DNA of 64,000 bases from Asaia bogorensis (GCA_945905835.1 CAMDQJ010000001.1:62001-126000), one strand, 5' to 3'; shown: positions 10,006 to 19,561, numbered from the stretch's first letter. The notes: generated by a model not told the origin, from the sequence alone. A program made the numbers and translations.

Positions 10006-10944
10006 TCAGGCCCGCAGTTTAGGCCACCTTGCCTCGACCAACGGCAGGAGTTTTTCGATCAGGCGCCGGGTCTGGACGATGATCTCGTCCTCGTCCACGC
10101 CAACGGGCCGCAGGATGAACTTGGCGACCCCGACGTCGACATATTCCGCGATCCGGTCGAGGATCGCCTTCTCGTCACCGATGGCGAAATAGCGGCCAGG
10201 ATCGCGGCCCGTGCGCTTGCCATAGGCCTCCATGGCGCCGGCAACCGCGCCATCGCCAGCGCGGCCGAAATGGAAGGGGAACGCCGCGCCGTAATGGTCG
10301 TCGTCGATCTTGCGGCCGGCAGCGGCAGCGGCCGCCTTGATGGCGGCAACGACACGTCCTGTATCGGCTGGAATTTCCACGCCGGACTGCCAGCCAGTGC
10401 CGAAGCGCGCGGTGCGCCGGACCGCCGCGTCCGAGGAGCCGCCGATCCACATCGGCAGCTCGGCCTGGACGGGCTTGGGCGAAATAGAAGCGCCCGAGAG
10501 GCGATAGTATTTGCCGGCGAAATCGACACTGTCCTCGCGCCACAGGCGGCCGATGATTTCCAGACTCTCGTCGGTGCGCCGGCCGCGCGTCTTGGTATCG
10601 ATATCCAGCGCCTTCCATTCCGGTCCCAGCGGGCTGCCGATACCGAAGGCCGGCAGCAGGCGGCCTTCCGAGAGTACGTCGATGGTGGCGCACTGCTTGG
10701 CCAGCAGAACCGGATCGCGCAACGCCAGCGACACGACGTTCATGCCGAAGCGCATCCGGCGCGTGCGGCCGGCCAGTGCCGCCATCGCGCTCATGCTCTC
10801 GAGGATCGGCTGGCGGCTGATCAGGCGGTCGGTCTGCCACAGCGAATCGACGCCGCCCGCCTCGCAGAGATCGACCCAACGCCAGTACCCGGACGCGCCG
10901 GCGAAGGGAAAATCCGCCAGACCGAGTCCGACGGCGACGCTCAC
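10006..10944 (-). CDS. LLM-class oxidoreductase (GTG start overlapping upstream stop)
   Basis: CATIDVLSEGRLLPAFGIGSPLGPEWKA, AELPMWIGGSSDAAVRR; the longer ORF to 11346 is antisense/out-of-frame extension; GTGA overlap at 10941-10944. Confidence 0.87.
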   Translation of the reverse strand: MSVAVGLGLADFPFAGASGYWRWVDLCEAGGVDSLWQTDRLISRQPILESMSAMAALAGRTRRMRFGMNVVSLALRDPVLLAKQCATIDVLSEGRLLPAFGIGSPLGPEWKALDIDTKTRGRRTDESLEIIGRLWREDSVDFAGKYYRLSGASISPKPVQAELPMWIGGSSDAAVRRTARFGTGWQSGVEIPADTGRVVAAIKAAAAAAGRKIDDDHYGAAFPFHFGRAGDGAVAGAMEAYGKRTGRDPGRYFAIGDEKAILDRIAEYVDVGVAKFILRPVGVDEDEIIVQTRRLIEKLLPLVEARWPKLRA

Positions 10945-11783
10945 GCGTGCGCAGCCGCAAGCGGCGCCAGCTTGTCGAGATGGCGCAGGATCTCGTCGCG
11001 GCTGGCATCGGGCACGGCGAGAAGCGCGTTCTGGATGCCGACCTTCTCGTAGGAGGCCAGCACTGCGGCATCGTTCGGCGCGCCGAAGACGGTGATCGTG
11101 AGCGTCTTGAAATCCCGGCCCTTCTCTTCGGCCATGCGCTTCAGGCGCCCGACGCCTTCGACCGGGTCGAAGCCGCGCGGGCGCGGGAACCAGCCGTCGC
11201 AATACTCGACGACGCGGCGCAGCGTGTAATCGCTCTCGCCGCCCAGCAGGATCGGCGGATGCGGGCGGTGCGTCGGCTTGGGCCACGACCACACCGAATC
11301 GAAGTTCACGAACTCGCCGTGGTACGAGGCCTCCTCCTTGGCCCACAACTCCTTCATGGCGAGCACATGCTCGCGCATCTGCTTGAAGCGGGTGGAATGC
11401 TTCACGCCGTGATTGTTCATCTCGTCTTCGTTCCAGCCAGCGCCGATGCCGAAGACGAAACGGCCGCCCGAGAGTTGGTCGAGGCTGGCGATGGCTTTGG
11501 CCGTGGCGAGGGGCTCGTGCTGCGGCACCAACAGGATGCCGGTGCCGATCAGCAGCTTCTTGGTCGCAGCGGCGGCAAAGGCCAGGCCGACAAAGGGATC
11601 GTGGGTGTGCGAATAGCGCTTGGGCAGTTCGCCGCCGCCGGGGAACGGTGTCTTGCGGCTGGTCGGGATATGGGTGTGCTCGGGCACGAACAGCGAGTCG
11701 AAGCCGCGCTCCTCGAGCGCACGCGCCAGCTCGGCGATGTCGATGCCGTAGTCGGTCGGAAAATAGAAAACACCTACACGCAT
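10941..11783 (-). CDS. LLM-class oxidoreductase, paralogous to 9133-9984
   Basis: MRVGVFYFPTDYGIDIAELARALEERGFDS; SLDQLSGGRFVFGIGAGWNEDEMNNHG; start refined from ORF 10941..11981. Confidence 0.88.
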   Translation of the reverse strand: MRVGVFYFPTDYGIDIAELARALEERGFDSLFVPEHTHIPTSRKTPFPGGGELPKRYSHTHDPFVGLAFAAAATKKLLIGTGILLVPQHEPLATAKAIASLDQLSGGRFVFGIGAGWNEDEMNNHGVKHSTRFKQMREHVLAMKELWAKEEASYHGEFVNFDSVWSWPKPTHRPHPPILLGGESDYTLRRVVEYCDGWFPRPRGFDPVEGVGRLKRMAEEKGRDFKTLTITVFGAPNDAAVLASYEKVGIQNALLAVPDASRDEILRHLDKLAPLAAAHA

Positions 11784-11793
11784 CGTTTTCTCC

Positions 11794-12777
11794 CTATTTT
11801 TTAGGCGCCTCGACGTGGCCGCCAAAGCCCAGCCGCATCGCCGACAACACTTTTTCTGCGAAGGTATGCTGCTGGCGCGAGCGGAAGCGCACGAACAGCG
11901 AGGCCGCCAGCACGTCCGCCGGCACGGCTTCCTCAATCGCCGCCTCGATGGTCCAGCGACCCTCGCCGCTGTCCTCGACATGACCGGAGAAGTGCTCGAG
12001 ATGCTCGTCCTTGGCCAGCGCCGACGCCGTTAGATCGAGCAGCCACGACGTCACCACGCTGCCGCGACGCCACACTTCGGCGATGTCCCCCAGATTGAGG
12101 TCGTAGCGCTCGTCGGCCGGCAGCTTTGCATCAGCGCGGTGGCGCATGATGTCGAAGCCCTCGGCGAAGGCCTGCATCATGCCGTATTCGATGCCGTTAT
12201 GGATCATCTTGACGAAATGCCCGGAGCCCACCGGCCCGGCATGGATGTAGCCGCGCTCGGCACGCGGATCGAGTTTCTCGCGGCCGTCCGTGCGCTCGAT
12301 GTCGCCAAGGCCGGGCGCGAGTGCCGTAAAGATCGGATCGAGACGCTTCACGGTCTCGGCATCACCACCGATCATCAGGCAATAGCCGCGCGCCAGGCCC
12401 CAGACGCCGCCTGACGTGCCGATGTCGAGATATTTGATGCCCTTGGGTGCGAGCTCGCGGGCGCGGCGGACATCGTCTTTGAAGTTGGAGTTGCCGCCGT
12501 CGATGATGACGTCGCCGGCGCGCATCAGGCCCGCGAGCTGCGTCACCATATCCTCGGTGACCTTGCCCGATGGCAGCATCACCCAGACGGTGCGCGGGCT
12601 CGGGCCCAGCGCCTCGACCAGAGCCGGCATCGACGAAACCGCGGTGGCCCCGTCTTTTGCCAAGGCGGCGCCCGGCGCCGGACTGGCGTCGTAGACCACG
12701 CATTCGTGGCCCGCTTTCATCAGACGGCGCACGATGTTGCCGCCCATGCGGCCGAGACCGATGACGCCGATCTGCAT
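11794..12777 (-). CDS. 6-phosphogluconate dehydrogenase, decarboxylating (short YqeC/GndA-like form)
   Basis: [32 protein letters not shown] Rossmann start; [30 protein letters not shown]. Confidence 0.88.
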   Translation of the reverse strand: MQIGVIGLGRMGGNIVRRLMKAGHECVVYDASPAPGAALAKDGATAVSSMPALVEALGPSPRTVWVMLPSGKVTEDMVTQLAGLMRAGDVIIDGGNSNFKDDVRRARELAPKGIKYLDIGTSGGVWGLARGYCLMIGGDAETVKRLDPIFTALAPGLGDIERTDGREKLDPRAERGYIHAGPVGSGHFVKMIHNGIEYGMMQAFAEGFDIMRHRADAKLPADERYDLNLGDIAEVWRRGSVVTSWLLDLTASALAKDEHLEHFSGHVEDSGEGRWTIEAAIEEAVPADVLAASLFVRFRSRQQHTFAEKVLSAMRLGFGGHVEAPKK

Positions 12778-12800
12778 GTGCTGTCCGTTCCGGTTGGTGG

Positions 12801-13516
12801 TTACTTGACGGCGACGATGTCGGCGACGCCGACCTTCTTGTCGATCACGGTTTGTAGCACTTGTAGCCCTCCATGCCATAGGGGTTGCTGCCGACCACGG
12901 GACCGAAGAACGGCGAGGTTGGGTACCAGCCAAATTCGCGGACGCCGAGCGACTGCAGGCGCCAGCGGTCGGTCTTGTCGTTCACCTTCACGACCATGGC
13001 GCCATAGGCACGCATCTGCAGGACCAACAGACCGGCGGAGCCCACGAAGGTGAAGACGATGCAGGGAATGCCGGCCTTCGCGGCATAAGCAGCCGCCGAC
13101 GCCCCGCATTGCCGGAAGAGCTCGACGCGATGACTTTGGCGCCGAAGCGCCTGGCCATGGTCAACGCACCCGAGCCCAGCCGGCCCTTGAACGACCAGGT
13201 GGGATTGCGCGATTCGTCCTTGATCCAGACGTCACCGAGGCCGAGCGAAGGTGCGGGTAGCAACGGGGTGTTGCCCTCGCCCAGTGTGACCGCGTCTTCG
13301 GCCGAGGCGTGCAGGAATTTGTCCCAGCGCCACATTGAGCCGGGCACGCTTGAGCGGTTCGTCCCGCTTCAACGTGGCGCCAGGAGCACCCTCATAGGCG
13401 ACCGTGAGGTTGGCCGGCACGCGCGCCGCACGACAGGCCGGGCAGTCCTCGGCGTAATGGTCGATAGGATAACGGGCGTTGCAACGAACGCAGGCGAGCG
13501 CACTGGGAACGGGCAT
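12801..13516 (-). pseudogene. Threonine-synthase-like PLP enzyme, frameshifted, with an out-of-frame foreign-looking C-terminal tail
   Basis: Pieces in successive frames: MPVPSALACVRCNARYPIDHYAEDCPACR / LGEGNTPLLPAPSLGLGDVWIKDESRNPTWSFKGRLGSGALTMARRFGAKVIASSSSGNAG / [49 protein letters not shown]. Confidence 0.85.
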
Positions 13517-13565
13517 GTCGGGACGCAAGGTGGCGTTCCCGCTCTCAAGCGTCAACCGGCGCGGT

Positions 13566-14507
13566 TTAACTGGTGGCGCTCGCCTTCCAGGCGTCGACAA
13601 TTTCCGCGCCCGTCGCCGGCCACACACCGACATGCTCCAGGATGTGATCGAGCAGCGCGCCCAGCGCCTTGATGCGATGCGGCTGGCCCATCAGCCAGGG
13701 CGTGATGGTGAGCGTCAGGATGCGCCCGCCGCCACTGCTCACCGCCTCGGCATAGAGCACCTTGAAGGCCCGCTTCACCTGGTCGATGAAATCCTCCGTC
13801 GCCATGTGCTGCTGGAACAGCAGGCGCTGGTCCGACATGTCCCAGACAAGCGGCATCGCCGTCAGCTTGCCGCCCGACGTATTCACCGAATAGGGCATGT
13901 CGTCATTGATCCAGTCGGTGACGTAGTCGAGCCCGGCGCCGGCCACGAGATCGAGCGTGCGCATGGATTGCGAATGCGCCGGCGAATGCCAGCCGCGCAC
14001 CTTGGGACCGAAAGCGCCGCGCAACGTCTTGACGGCCTCCTGCACCAGCGCGCGTTCCTCGGCTTCGGGCAGGCCGCCATGATGCAGCTTGCCCATGTCG
14101 ACGCCAGCCGCCGCAACTTCCCAATTGCTGGCGGCGAGCTCCTTCATCAGTGCCGGATAGCGGGTGGCCAGCACCGAACTCATCAGCGCCGTCGCGCGCA
14201 GGCCGCGCGCATCGAGCGCCTTCATCAGGCGGTAGATGCCGACGCGGTTGCCATAGTCGCGCTGGGTGTAGTCCCAGTAGCTCGGATAGGGCCGATCCAT
14301 GCCGCCGGTCGCAACGAAGGGCAGCTTGGGCATATCCATCGGGAAATGGCCCATGTGCACGGCGACCCACAGCGCCACCCTCGCCTTGCCCGGCCAAACG
14401 ACCGGCGCCATCCGCGGCAGGTTGCGATGCGGGAAGCGATCATGGTCGAGACCCTGGCGGCGCCACGGATACTCGAAATAGCTCAGAGGCAGACCCGCGC
14501 CGCTCAT
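13566..14507 (-). CDS. Polysaccharide deacetylase family protein
   Basis: MSGAGLPLSYFEYPWRRQGLDHDRFPHRN..; similar architecture to the adjacent upstream paralog; ATGA overlap with it. Confidence 0.8.
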   Translation of the reverse strand: MSGAGLPLSYFEYPWRRQGLDHDRFPHRNLPRMAPVVWPGKARVALWVAVHMGHFPMDMPKLPFVATGGMDRPYPSYWDYTQRDYGNRVGIYRLMKALDARGLRATALMSSVLATRYPALMKELAASNWEVAAAGVDMGKLHHGGLPEAEERALVQEAVKTLRGAFGPKVRGWHSPAHSQSMRTLDLVAGAGLDYVTDWINDDMPYSVNTSGGKLTAMPLVWDMSDQRLLFQQHMATEDFIDQVKRAFKVLYAEAVSSGGGRILTLTITPWLMGQPHRIKALGALLDHILEHVGVWPATGAEIVDAWKASATS

Positions 14508-15424
14508 CGCCGGCCTCCTGGCGTGCCTGATGCAAGCCAGGCGACGTACGTGTCGTAATAGTGCTCGGAGTACCAGGCGGCGATCTCGCGGCCCGTCGCC
14601 AGCCATACGCCGTCATGCGCCACGATATGGGCCAGCGCCTCGTCCAGCGCTGCGATGCGTTGCGGCATGCCGGTGAGGTAGGGATGAAGCGGCATGCACA
14701 TCACGGTGCCGCTCTCGGCACCCTCGGCATAGAGCTGGTTGAACTGCGCCTTGACCATGTCAGTGTAGCGCTGGACCGGCGTGTTGCGGTTCTGGAACAG
14801 CGGCACGTCGTTGACCTCGAGCGAATAGGGCACGCTTATGAGTTTGCCCTTGCGCACCTTGACCGGCATCGGCTGGTCGTCATGCACCATGTCGAGCGTG
14901 TACTTGATGCCCTCCTCGGCCAGCACATGCTGCGTCGTCTCGTCGTTGGTGATGGCGGGCGTCAGCCAGCCGTCGAGCGACTGGCCACTGTATTTCTTGA
15001 TGGTCTCGCGGCTGTCGGCGATCAGCAGGCGCTGCTGGTCCTCCGACAGGTCGTAGAAATAGCGCGTGTTGTAGGTGCCGTGGCTGAACAGCTCCCAGCC
15101 CAGTTCGCAGCAGCGCTCGATGATCTCGGGAAAGTGGTCGCAGAGCGCCACGTTGAGCGACACGCTGCCGCGCACGCCATACTTGGCCATGGTGTCGGCC
15201 ATGCGCCAGAAGCCCGCGCGGTTTCCGTAGTCGCGGTGCGAGTAGTTGAGGATATCCGGCACCGGCCGCGGCCACGGCACCTTGCGCGGATTGTTCGGTG
15301 GCTCGAGCTCGTAGTGCTCGATGTTGGGCGCCAGCCAGACGGCAATGCGCGCGCCGCCCGGCCAGACGATGCGCGGGCGGCCCGTATAGGGCGCGTAGTC
15401 GTAATGTCCAGGTTCCGCCAGCAT
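14504..15424 (-). CDS. Polysaccharide deacetylase family protein
   Basis: 306 aa; RDYGNRAGFWRMADTMAKYGVRGSVSLNVALCDHFPEIIERCCELGWELFSHGTYNTRY. Confidence 0.83.
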   Translation of the reverse strand: MLAEPGHYDYAPYTGRPRIVWPGGARIAVWLAPNIEHYELEPPNNPRKVPWPRPVPDILNYSHRDYGNRAGFWRMADTMAKYGVRGSVSLNVALCDHFPEIIERCCELGWELFSHGTYNTRYFYDLSEDQQRLLIADSRETIKKYSGQSLDGWLTPAITNDETTQHVLAEEGIKYTLDMVHDDQPMPVKVRKGKLISVPYSLEVNDVPLFQNRNTPVQRYTDMVKAQFNQLYAEGAESGTVMCMPLHPYLTGMPQRIAALDEALAHIVAHDGVWLATGREIAAWYSEHYYDTYVAWLASGTPGGRR

Positions 15425-15471
15425 TGCGCTCTCCCCCGAATTTCGCCTGCTGGACGGCCCCGACGCCCTCC

Positions 15472-16025
15472 TCAGGCAGCCAGGAATTCATTCCACTTTT
15501 CGGTGTAGTACTCCAGATCCTTCGGACGCGTGTTCCACATGAAGACTCGCTGCGCACGGTCCCCGAGCGAGCCGCCGTCGCGGCCCTCGCCGCCGTAGAC
15601 CTCCTTCACCAGCTTGGGATCGAGGTATTTGTCGTAGTTGCTGACGGTAGAGAAGTAGCCGATCTCCGACTGGCGGGCGCCGGGATAGCGCTCCATCCAA
15701 TAGTTCAGTCATTCGTAGCCGGCGTCGACATTCTTGGCGTCGGCTGTGATGGCGTAGCCGTTGCACCAGGCGCGATAGCCTTCCTTGGCCACGCCGTAGT
15801 GGACCGGAATACCCTTGCCGACGACCTCGACCACGACCGGCCACCAGGCATCGGCGATTCAGACCTCCTCGGAGGCCATCAGGTTGACCAGCTCGCCATA
15901 GGCCTTCCACATGGCGCGGAGCTGACCTTCCTTCTCCTTCTCCTTGAGGAAGGCGATAACGGTATCGACCTCCTTTTCCGTCATGTTGCTGATGTCCACG
16001 GGATTGAGCAGCCCGAGCGCCCGCA
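15472..16025 (-). pseudogene. PotD/PotF-like ABC transporter substrate-binding protein remnant with two in-frame TGA stops, 5' truncated
   Basis: One frame reads LGLLNPVDISNMTEKEVDTVIAFLKEKEKEGQLRAMWKAYGELVNLMASEEV*IADAWWPVVVEVVGKGIPVHYGVAKEGYRAWCNGYAITADAKNVDAGYE*LNYWMERYPGARQSEIGYF.. Confidence 0.88.
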
Positions 16026-16029
16026 TGCT

Positions 16030-16420
16030 GGCCGGCCGGCCGCTCGACATATGGAACCCGCTCTTCCTGTGGACCGCGATCGCCACCAGCGTGACGGGCT
16101 TCTTCTTCCATTCCACCGTGATCGGCCGGCCGCATATCGTGGGCGCGATCTCTCTGGTCATCCTCGCCGCCGCGCTGGCGGCGCTCTATGCCTTCCGCCT
16201 CGCCGGCCGGTGGCGCTGGATCTACGTCGTAAGCGCGGTCGCGGCGCTCTATCTCAACTGTTTCGTCGGCGTGGTGCAGGCGTTCTAGAAGATCGGCGCC
16301 CTGAACAGGTTTGCCCCAACCGGCTCGGATCCGCCTTTCGCAGTGGCGCAGGCAATCGTGCTTCTGCTGTTCGTGCTGCTGGGCTTCCTGGCCGTGAGGC
16401 GCTTCCGCCCGATTATTTAG
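16030..16420 (+). pseudogene. Membrane protein remnant, 5' truncated, with an internal TAG
   Basis: Frame reads RPLDIWNPLFLWTAIATSVTGFFFHSTVIGRPHIVGAISLVILAAALAALYAFRLAGRWRWIYVVSAVAALYLNCFVGVVQAF*KIGALNRFAPTGSDPPFAVAQAIVLLLFVLLGFLAVRRFRPII*. Confidence 0.7.
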
Positions 16421-17513
16421 CTTTCGGCGGCAACAGCTTCTTGGCCTGCATCACAGCGACCCACTTGCGGAACATCGCCTCGGTGTCCATCACCTCGTGG
16501 AACCCGGCCTGCTGCAGCTTGATCGTCGACACCAGTGCCGGCGGCCCCAGCGTGGTGCGGCCGTAGCCCATCGTGTAGTCGGCGTATTCGAAGGACAAGC
16601 CGACGAAGTCCTTCAACGTGCCCGACACCAGCCCGTATTGCGCACGGATTGCCTGCCACTCCGTCTCGCGCGGCCGGATCTCCTTGTCGAGCGACAACGA
16701 CGCCGCCTCACCTGCGATGAAGCCCAGCGCATCGGCGATGGCCGGCCAGACATTGGGCCACACGAAGACGTCGCCGTTGGTGACGTTGAATATCTCGTTG
16801 CGCGCGTTGGCTGAATCGCCGGCCCAAGCGATGGCGCGCGCCAGAAGGTCGACATCGACCGCCTGGGCAACGCGTCCGACGCCGCCGGGAAAAGTCAGCC
16901 TGTTGTGGCCTTTGTGGCGCTGGATCGCCGCGTAGGCGCCGAGTGCGGGAATCACGTTCATCGCACTGCCGGTCGAATCGCCCACGATCAGCACCGGCCG
17001 CAGGATCGACCAGGTCCAGTCCTTGCCCTGCTGCCGGCCGCGTATGAAACGCTCCTGGTTCCAGTAGAAATTCGGCTGATCGTGCACCTCCGAACGGTTC
17101 TCGCGCGCCGGCACCGCGATCGGCCGTACATGCGCGCCATAGGCCTTGGTGCCCTGCAGCAGCGATACATGACGCAGTCCCGGCGAGGCCTTCTCCAGCG
17201 GCTTGAACAGGTTTTTCAGCATCTGGTCGTTGACGCGGATCTGCTCCTCTTCCCGCCAGCCCGCGACCAGATCGGGTCGCTCGTAAAGTGCCGCGTAGAC
17301 GAGGTGCGTGACGCCGGTCAGCTCCGACGCAATCTGCGCGCAGTGGGCCGGCTCGGTGAGATCGAGCGCAATGAAGCGCGCGCCGTAGGTTTCGTCGGGA
17401 CGGCGTCGTGATACCGCGATCACCTCGCAATCCGGTTCCGTCGTGAAATGCTTCATGGCTGCATAGCCGACTAGTCCGGTCGCGCCGGCGACCAGGACCT
17501 TCTTCCGCGCCAT
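16413..17513 (-). CDS. SDR-family NAD(P)-dependent oxidoreductase, PRISE-like (progesterone 5-beta-reductase/iridoid synthase-like)
   Basis: VLVAGATGLVGYAAMKHF; LLQGTKAYGAH and HDQPNFYWNQER resemble PRISE signatures. Confidence 0.8.
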   Translation of the reverse strand: MARKKVLVAGATGLVGYAAMKHFTTEPDCEVIAVSRRRPDETYGARFIALDLTEPAHCAQIASELTGVTHLVYAALYERPDLVAGWREEEQIRVNDQMLKNLFKPLEKASPGLRHVSLLQGTKAYGAHVRPIAVPARENRSEVHDQPNFYWNQERFIRGRQQGKDWTWSILRPVLIVGDSTGSAMNVIPALGAYAAIQRHKGHNRLTFPGGVGRVAQAVDVDLLARAIAWAGDSANARNEIFNVTNGDVFVWPNVWPAIADALGFIAGEAASLSLDKEIRPRETEWQAIRAQYGLVSGTLKDFVGLSFEYADYTMGYGRTTLGPPALVSTIKLQQAGFHEVMDTEAMFRKWVAVMQAKKLLPPKAK

Positions 17514-18952
17514 CAGTAGGGCTCGTTCAGGAACCGCTCGACCAGCGGGTCAGCCCGCTTGCGGTCGGTGAAAGCGAGATGCCGCGCGAGGTTGCGCGCC
17601 GACGAGGCGAGGTAAAAGCGCTCGTACTGCTCGTTGCGGCTGGCAAGGCCGCTGCCGGCGAAATCCCAGGCCAGGCGAAAGATGCGAATACGCTCCTCGG
17701 CCGTCATGCCCTTGGCGCCGGGCAGGTAGCGGTCGATCAGCGGCCGCAACTCCGGGTCGGCCATCTGCGCCGCCGTCGGCGTGGCGAAGAGATTGTGCGA
17801 GCCGATCAGGCGCAAAATCTCGTTCACCCGCGGGAACCACAGCGGCAGGGTCGCGCGCAGGGCATGCAGCGGTCCCGGCGCCGGTGTCCACATGCCGCCC
17901 GGCCATTCGCGCGCCTCCGATTCGGCGGTGAACACGGCGGAGCGCGCGAACTCGGCATAGGTCCAGATCTCGCCGATCAGGCGCATGGTCTCGGGATCGG
18001 CCGCGTTGATCGCCGCCGCCATGCGCAGCGCCAGCGCCCAGGCGAAGTCAAGCTTGGTCGAGGCCCGGATCATGGTCTGCTGCTGGATGTTGGGCGGCCA
18101 GCTCGTGGTCATCACCGTGTTGTAGGCGGTGCGGTTGGCGTCGATGAAGACGCAGTTGCGCGGCACCTCGACGTCGTCAAAGATCACGAACGCGTCCTGC
18201 TCATCGAAGCGGCTCGACAGTGGATGGTCGAAGCGGTTGGGCCCGGTCGATACAGAGTCGCGGCAGACGAATTTCAGTCCCGGCGCGCTCACCGGCACGC
18301 AGAAGGAAAGCGCATAAGCATCGGCGCCCTCGGGCAGCGGCGCGCCAGGATAAACCGCGAGTTCGTCGGCGAACGGCGCCAGGGTGGCCAGAACACGCGC
18401 GCCGCGCACCACGATGCCGTGCTCGCTTTCGGAGATCTTGCGTAGGGCGTGGACGTTGCCAGCATTCGGCGCGTCGCCGGTCGCCTTGTCGACGGTTGGC
18501 TGCACGATGGTATGCGTCAATGCGATGTCGTTGCGGCGCAGGAATTTCTGGTAGGCGACCAGCCGCTCCGCACCTGCCTCGTTGCCCGCGATGCCCCATT
18601 CGTCAGGCCGGCCGGCAAAGCCCGCATAGGTCGCGTTCATATAGTCGGGCGTGCGGCCCATCAGGCCAACGGAATACTCCGCCACCTGGCGCAGTGCCTT
18701 GCCGCGGCGCGCGAGGTCGGCGCGCGAGCGCGGGATGAAATGGCTGGCGCCGATCGACTCGCCGGTCTCGGGATCTGGTACCAGGCAGGTATCAGCATGG
18801 CTGTGCTGGAGGTCGTAGACCTCCGCCAGCGCATGGGCGGCGCCCATCAGCTTGGGATGGTCGACGACGTCGGAAACCTTCTCACCGTCGACCCACACCG
18901 CGCGCGGCCCGCGCAGGCCCTCCAGAAACTGCTTGCCCGTCCGTGCCGGCAT
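17513..18952 (-). CDS. 4-hydroxyphenylacetate 3-monooxygenase oxygenase family (HpaB-like)
   Basis: 479 aa; GKQFLEGLRGPRAVWVDGEKV..; SVGLMGRTPDYMNATYAGFAG; PRNCVFIDANRTAYN. Confidence 0.88.
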   Translation of the reverse strand: MPARTGKQFLEGLRGPRAVWVDGEKVSDVVDHPKLMGAAHALAEVYDLQHSHADTCLVPDPETGESIGASHFIPRSRADLARRGKALRQVAEYSVGLMGRTPDYMNATYAGFAGRPDEWGIAGNEAGAERLVAYQKFLRRNDIALTHTIVQPTVDKATGDAPNAGNVHALRKISESEHGIVVRGARVLATLAPFADELAVYPGAPLPEGADAYALSFCVPVSAPGLKFVCRDSVSTGPNRFDHPLSSRFDEQDAFVIFDDVEVPRNCVFIDANRTAYNTVMTTSWPPNIQQQTMIRASTKLDFAWALALRMAAAINAADPETMRLIGEIWTYAEFARSAVFTAESEAREWPGGMWTPAPGPLHALRATLPLWFPRVNEILRLIGSHNLFATPTAAQMADPELRPLIDRYLPGAKGMTAEERIRIFRLAWDFAGSGLASRNEQYERFYLASSARNLARHLAFTDRKRADPLVERFLNEPY

Positions 18953-18964
18953 GACCCTACCTGC

Positions 18965-19561
18965 TTACGCGACCGGCATGGTCTCGGCGAGCGGCGGCAG
19001 CTTCACGACCTTGGCGTACCAGGCTTCGAGCTTGGGGTGGCCCGGCCGCCACGGCTCGTTGGCGTAGCGGAAATCGAGGTAGCCCAGCGCGCAGCCGATG
19101 GTGATCTCGCCGATCGTGGTGAGCATGCCGAGCGAACCGGCGTCCTTCTCCAGCAGGTCGACGGCGCGCTTCACCTTGCCCTGCTGCAGCTCGATGTAGC
19201 CCTTGCGGCCCTCGTCCAGCGGCAGCGCGAGTTCGCGGCGGCGTGGCTGGGTAGCGTCTAAAATGCCGTCGCCCAACGCTTCCTGCGTCAGCGCCTTCCA
19301 GCGTGCCGGGCCGGGTGCCGGGAACAGCTTGGGCGCCGCGCCGATACTGTCGAGATATTCGCAGATCACCGGGCTGTCGTAGAGCGAGGTGCCGTCGTCG
19401 GTGATCAGCGTCGGCACCTTGGACAGCGGGTTGAACTGCAGCAGCGCGGGATCGGTGGTGCCGATCTTCAGGCGCTCGATCTTGTCGTGGATGCCGCGGG
19501 CGATGGCGCAGGCCGAGACCTTGCGCACGTAGGGGCTGGCGGCGGAAAAGGCGAGTTTCAT
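18965..19561 (-). CDS. Glutathione S-transferase family protein
   Basis: MKLAFSAASPYVRKVSACAIARG..; VPTLITDDGTSLYDSPVICEYLD. Confidence 0.88.
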   Translation of the reverse strand: MKLAFSAASPYVRKVSACAIARGIHDKIERLKIGTTDPALLQFNPLSKVPTLITDDGTSLYDSPVICEYLDSIGAAPKLFPAPGPARWKALTQEALGDGILDATQPRRRELALPLDEGRKGYIELQQGKVKRAVDLLEKDAGSLGMLTTIGEITIGCALGYLDFRYANEPWRPGHPKLEAWYAKVVKLPPLAETMPVA

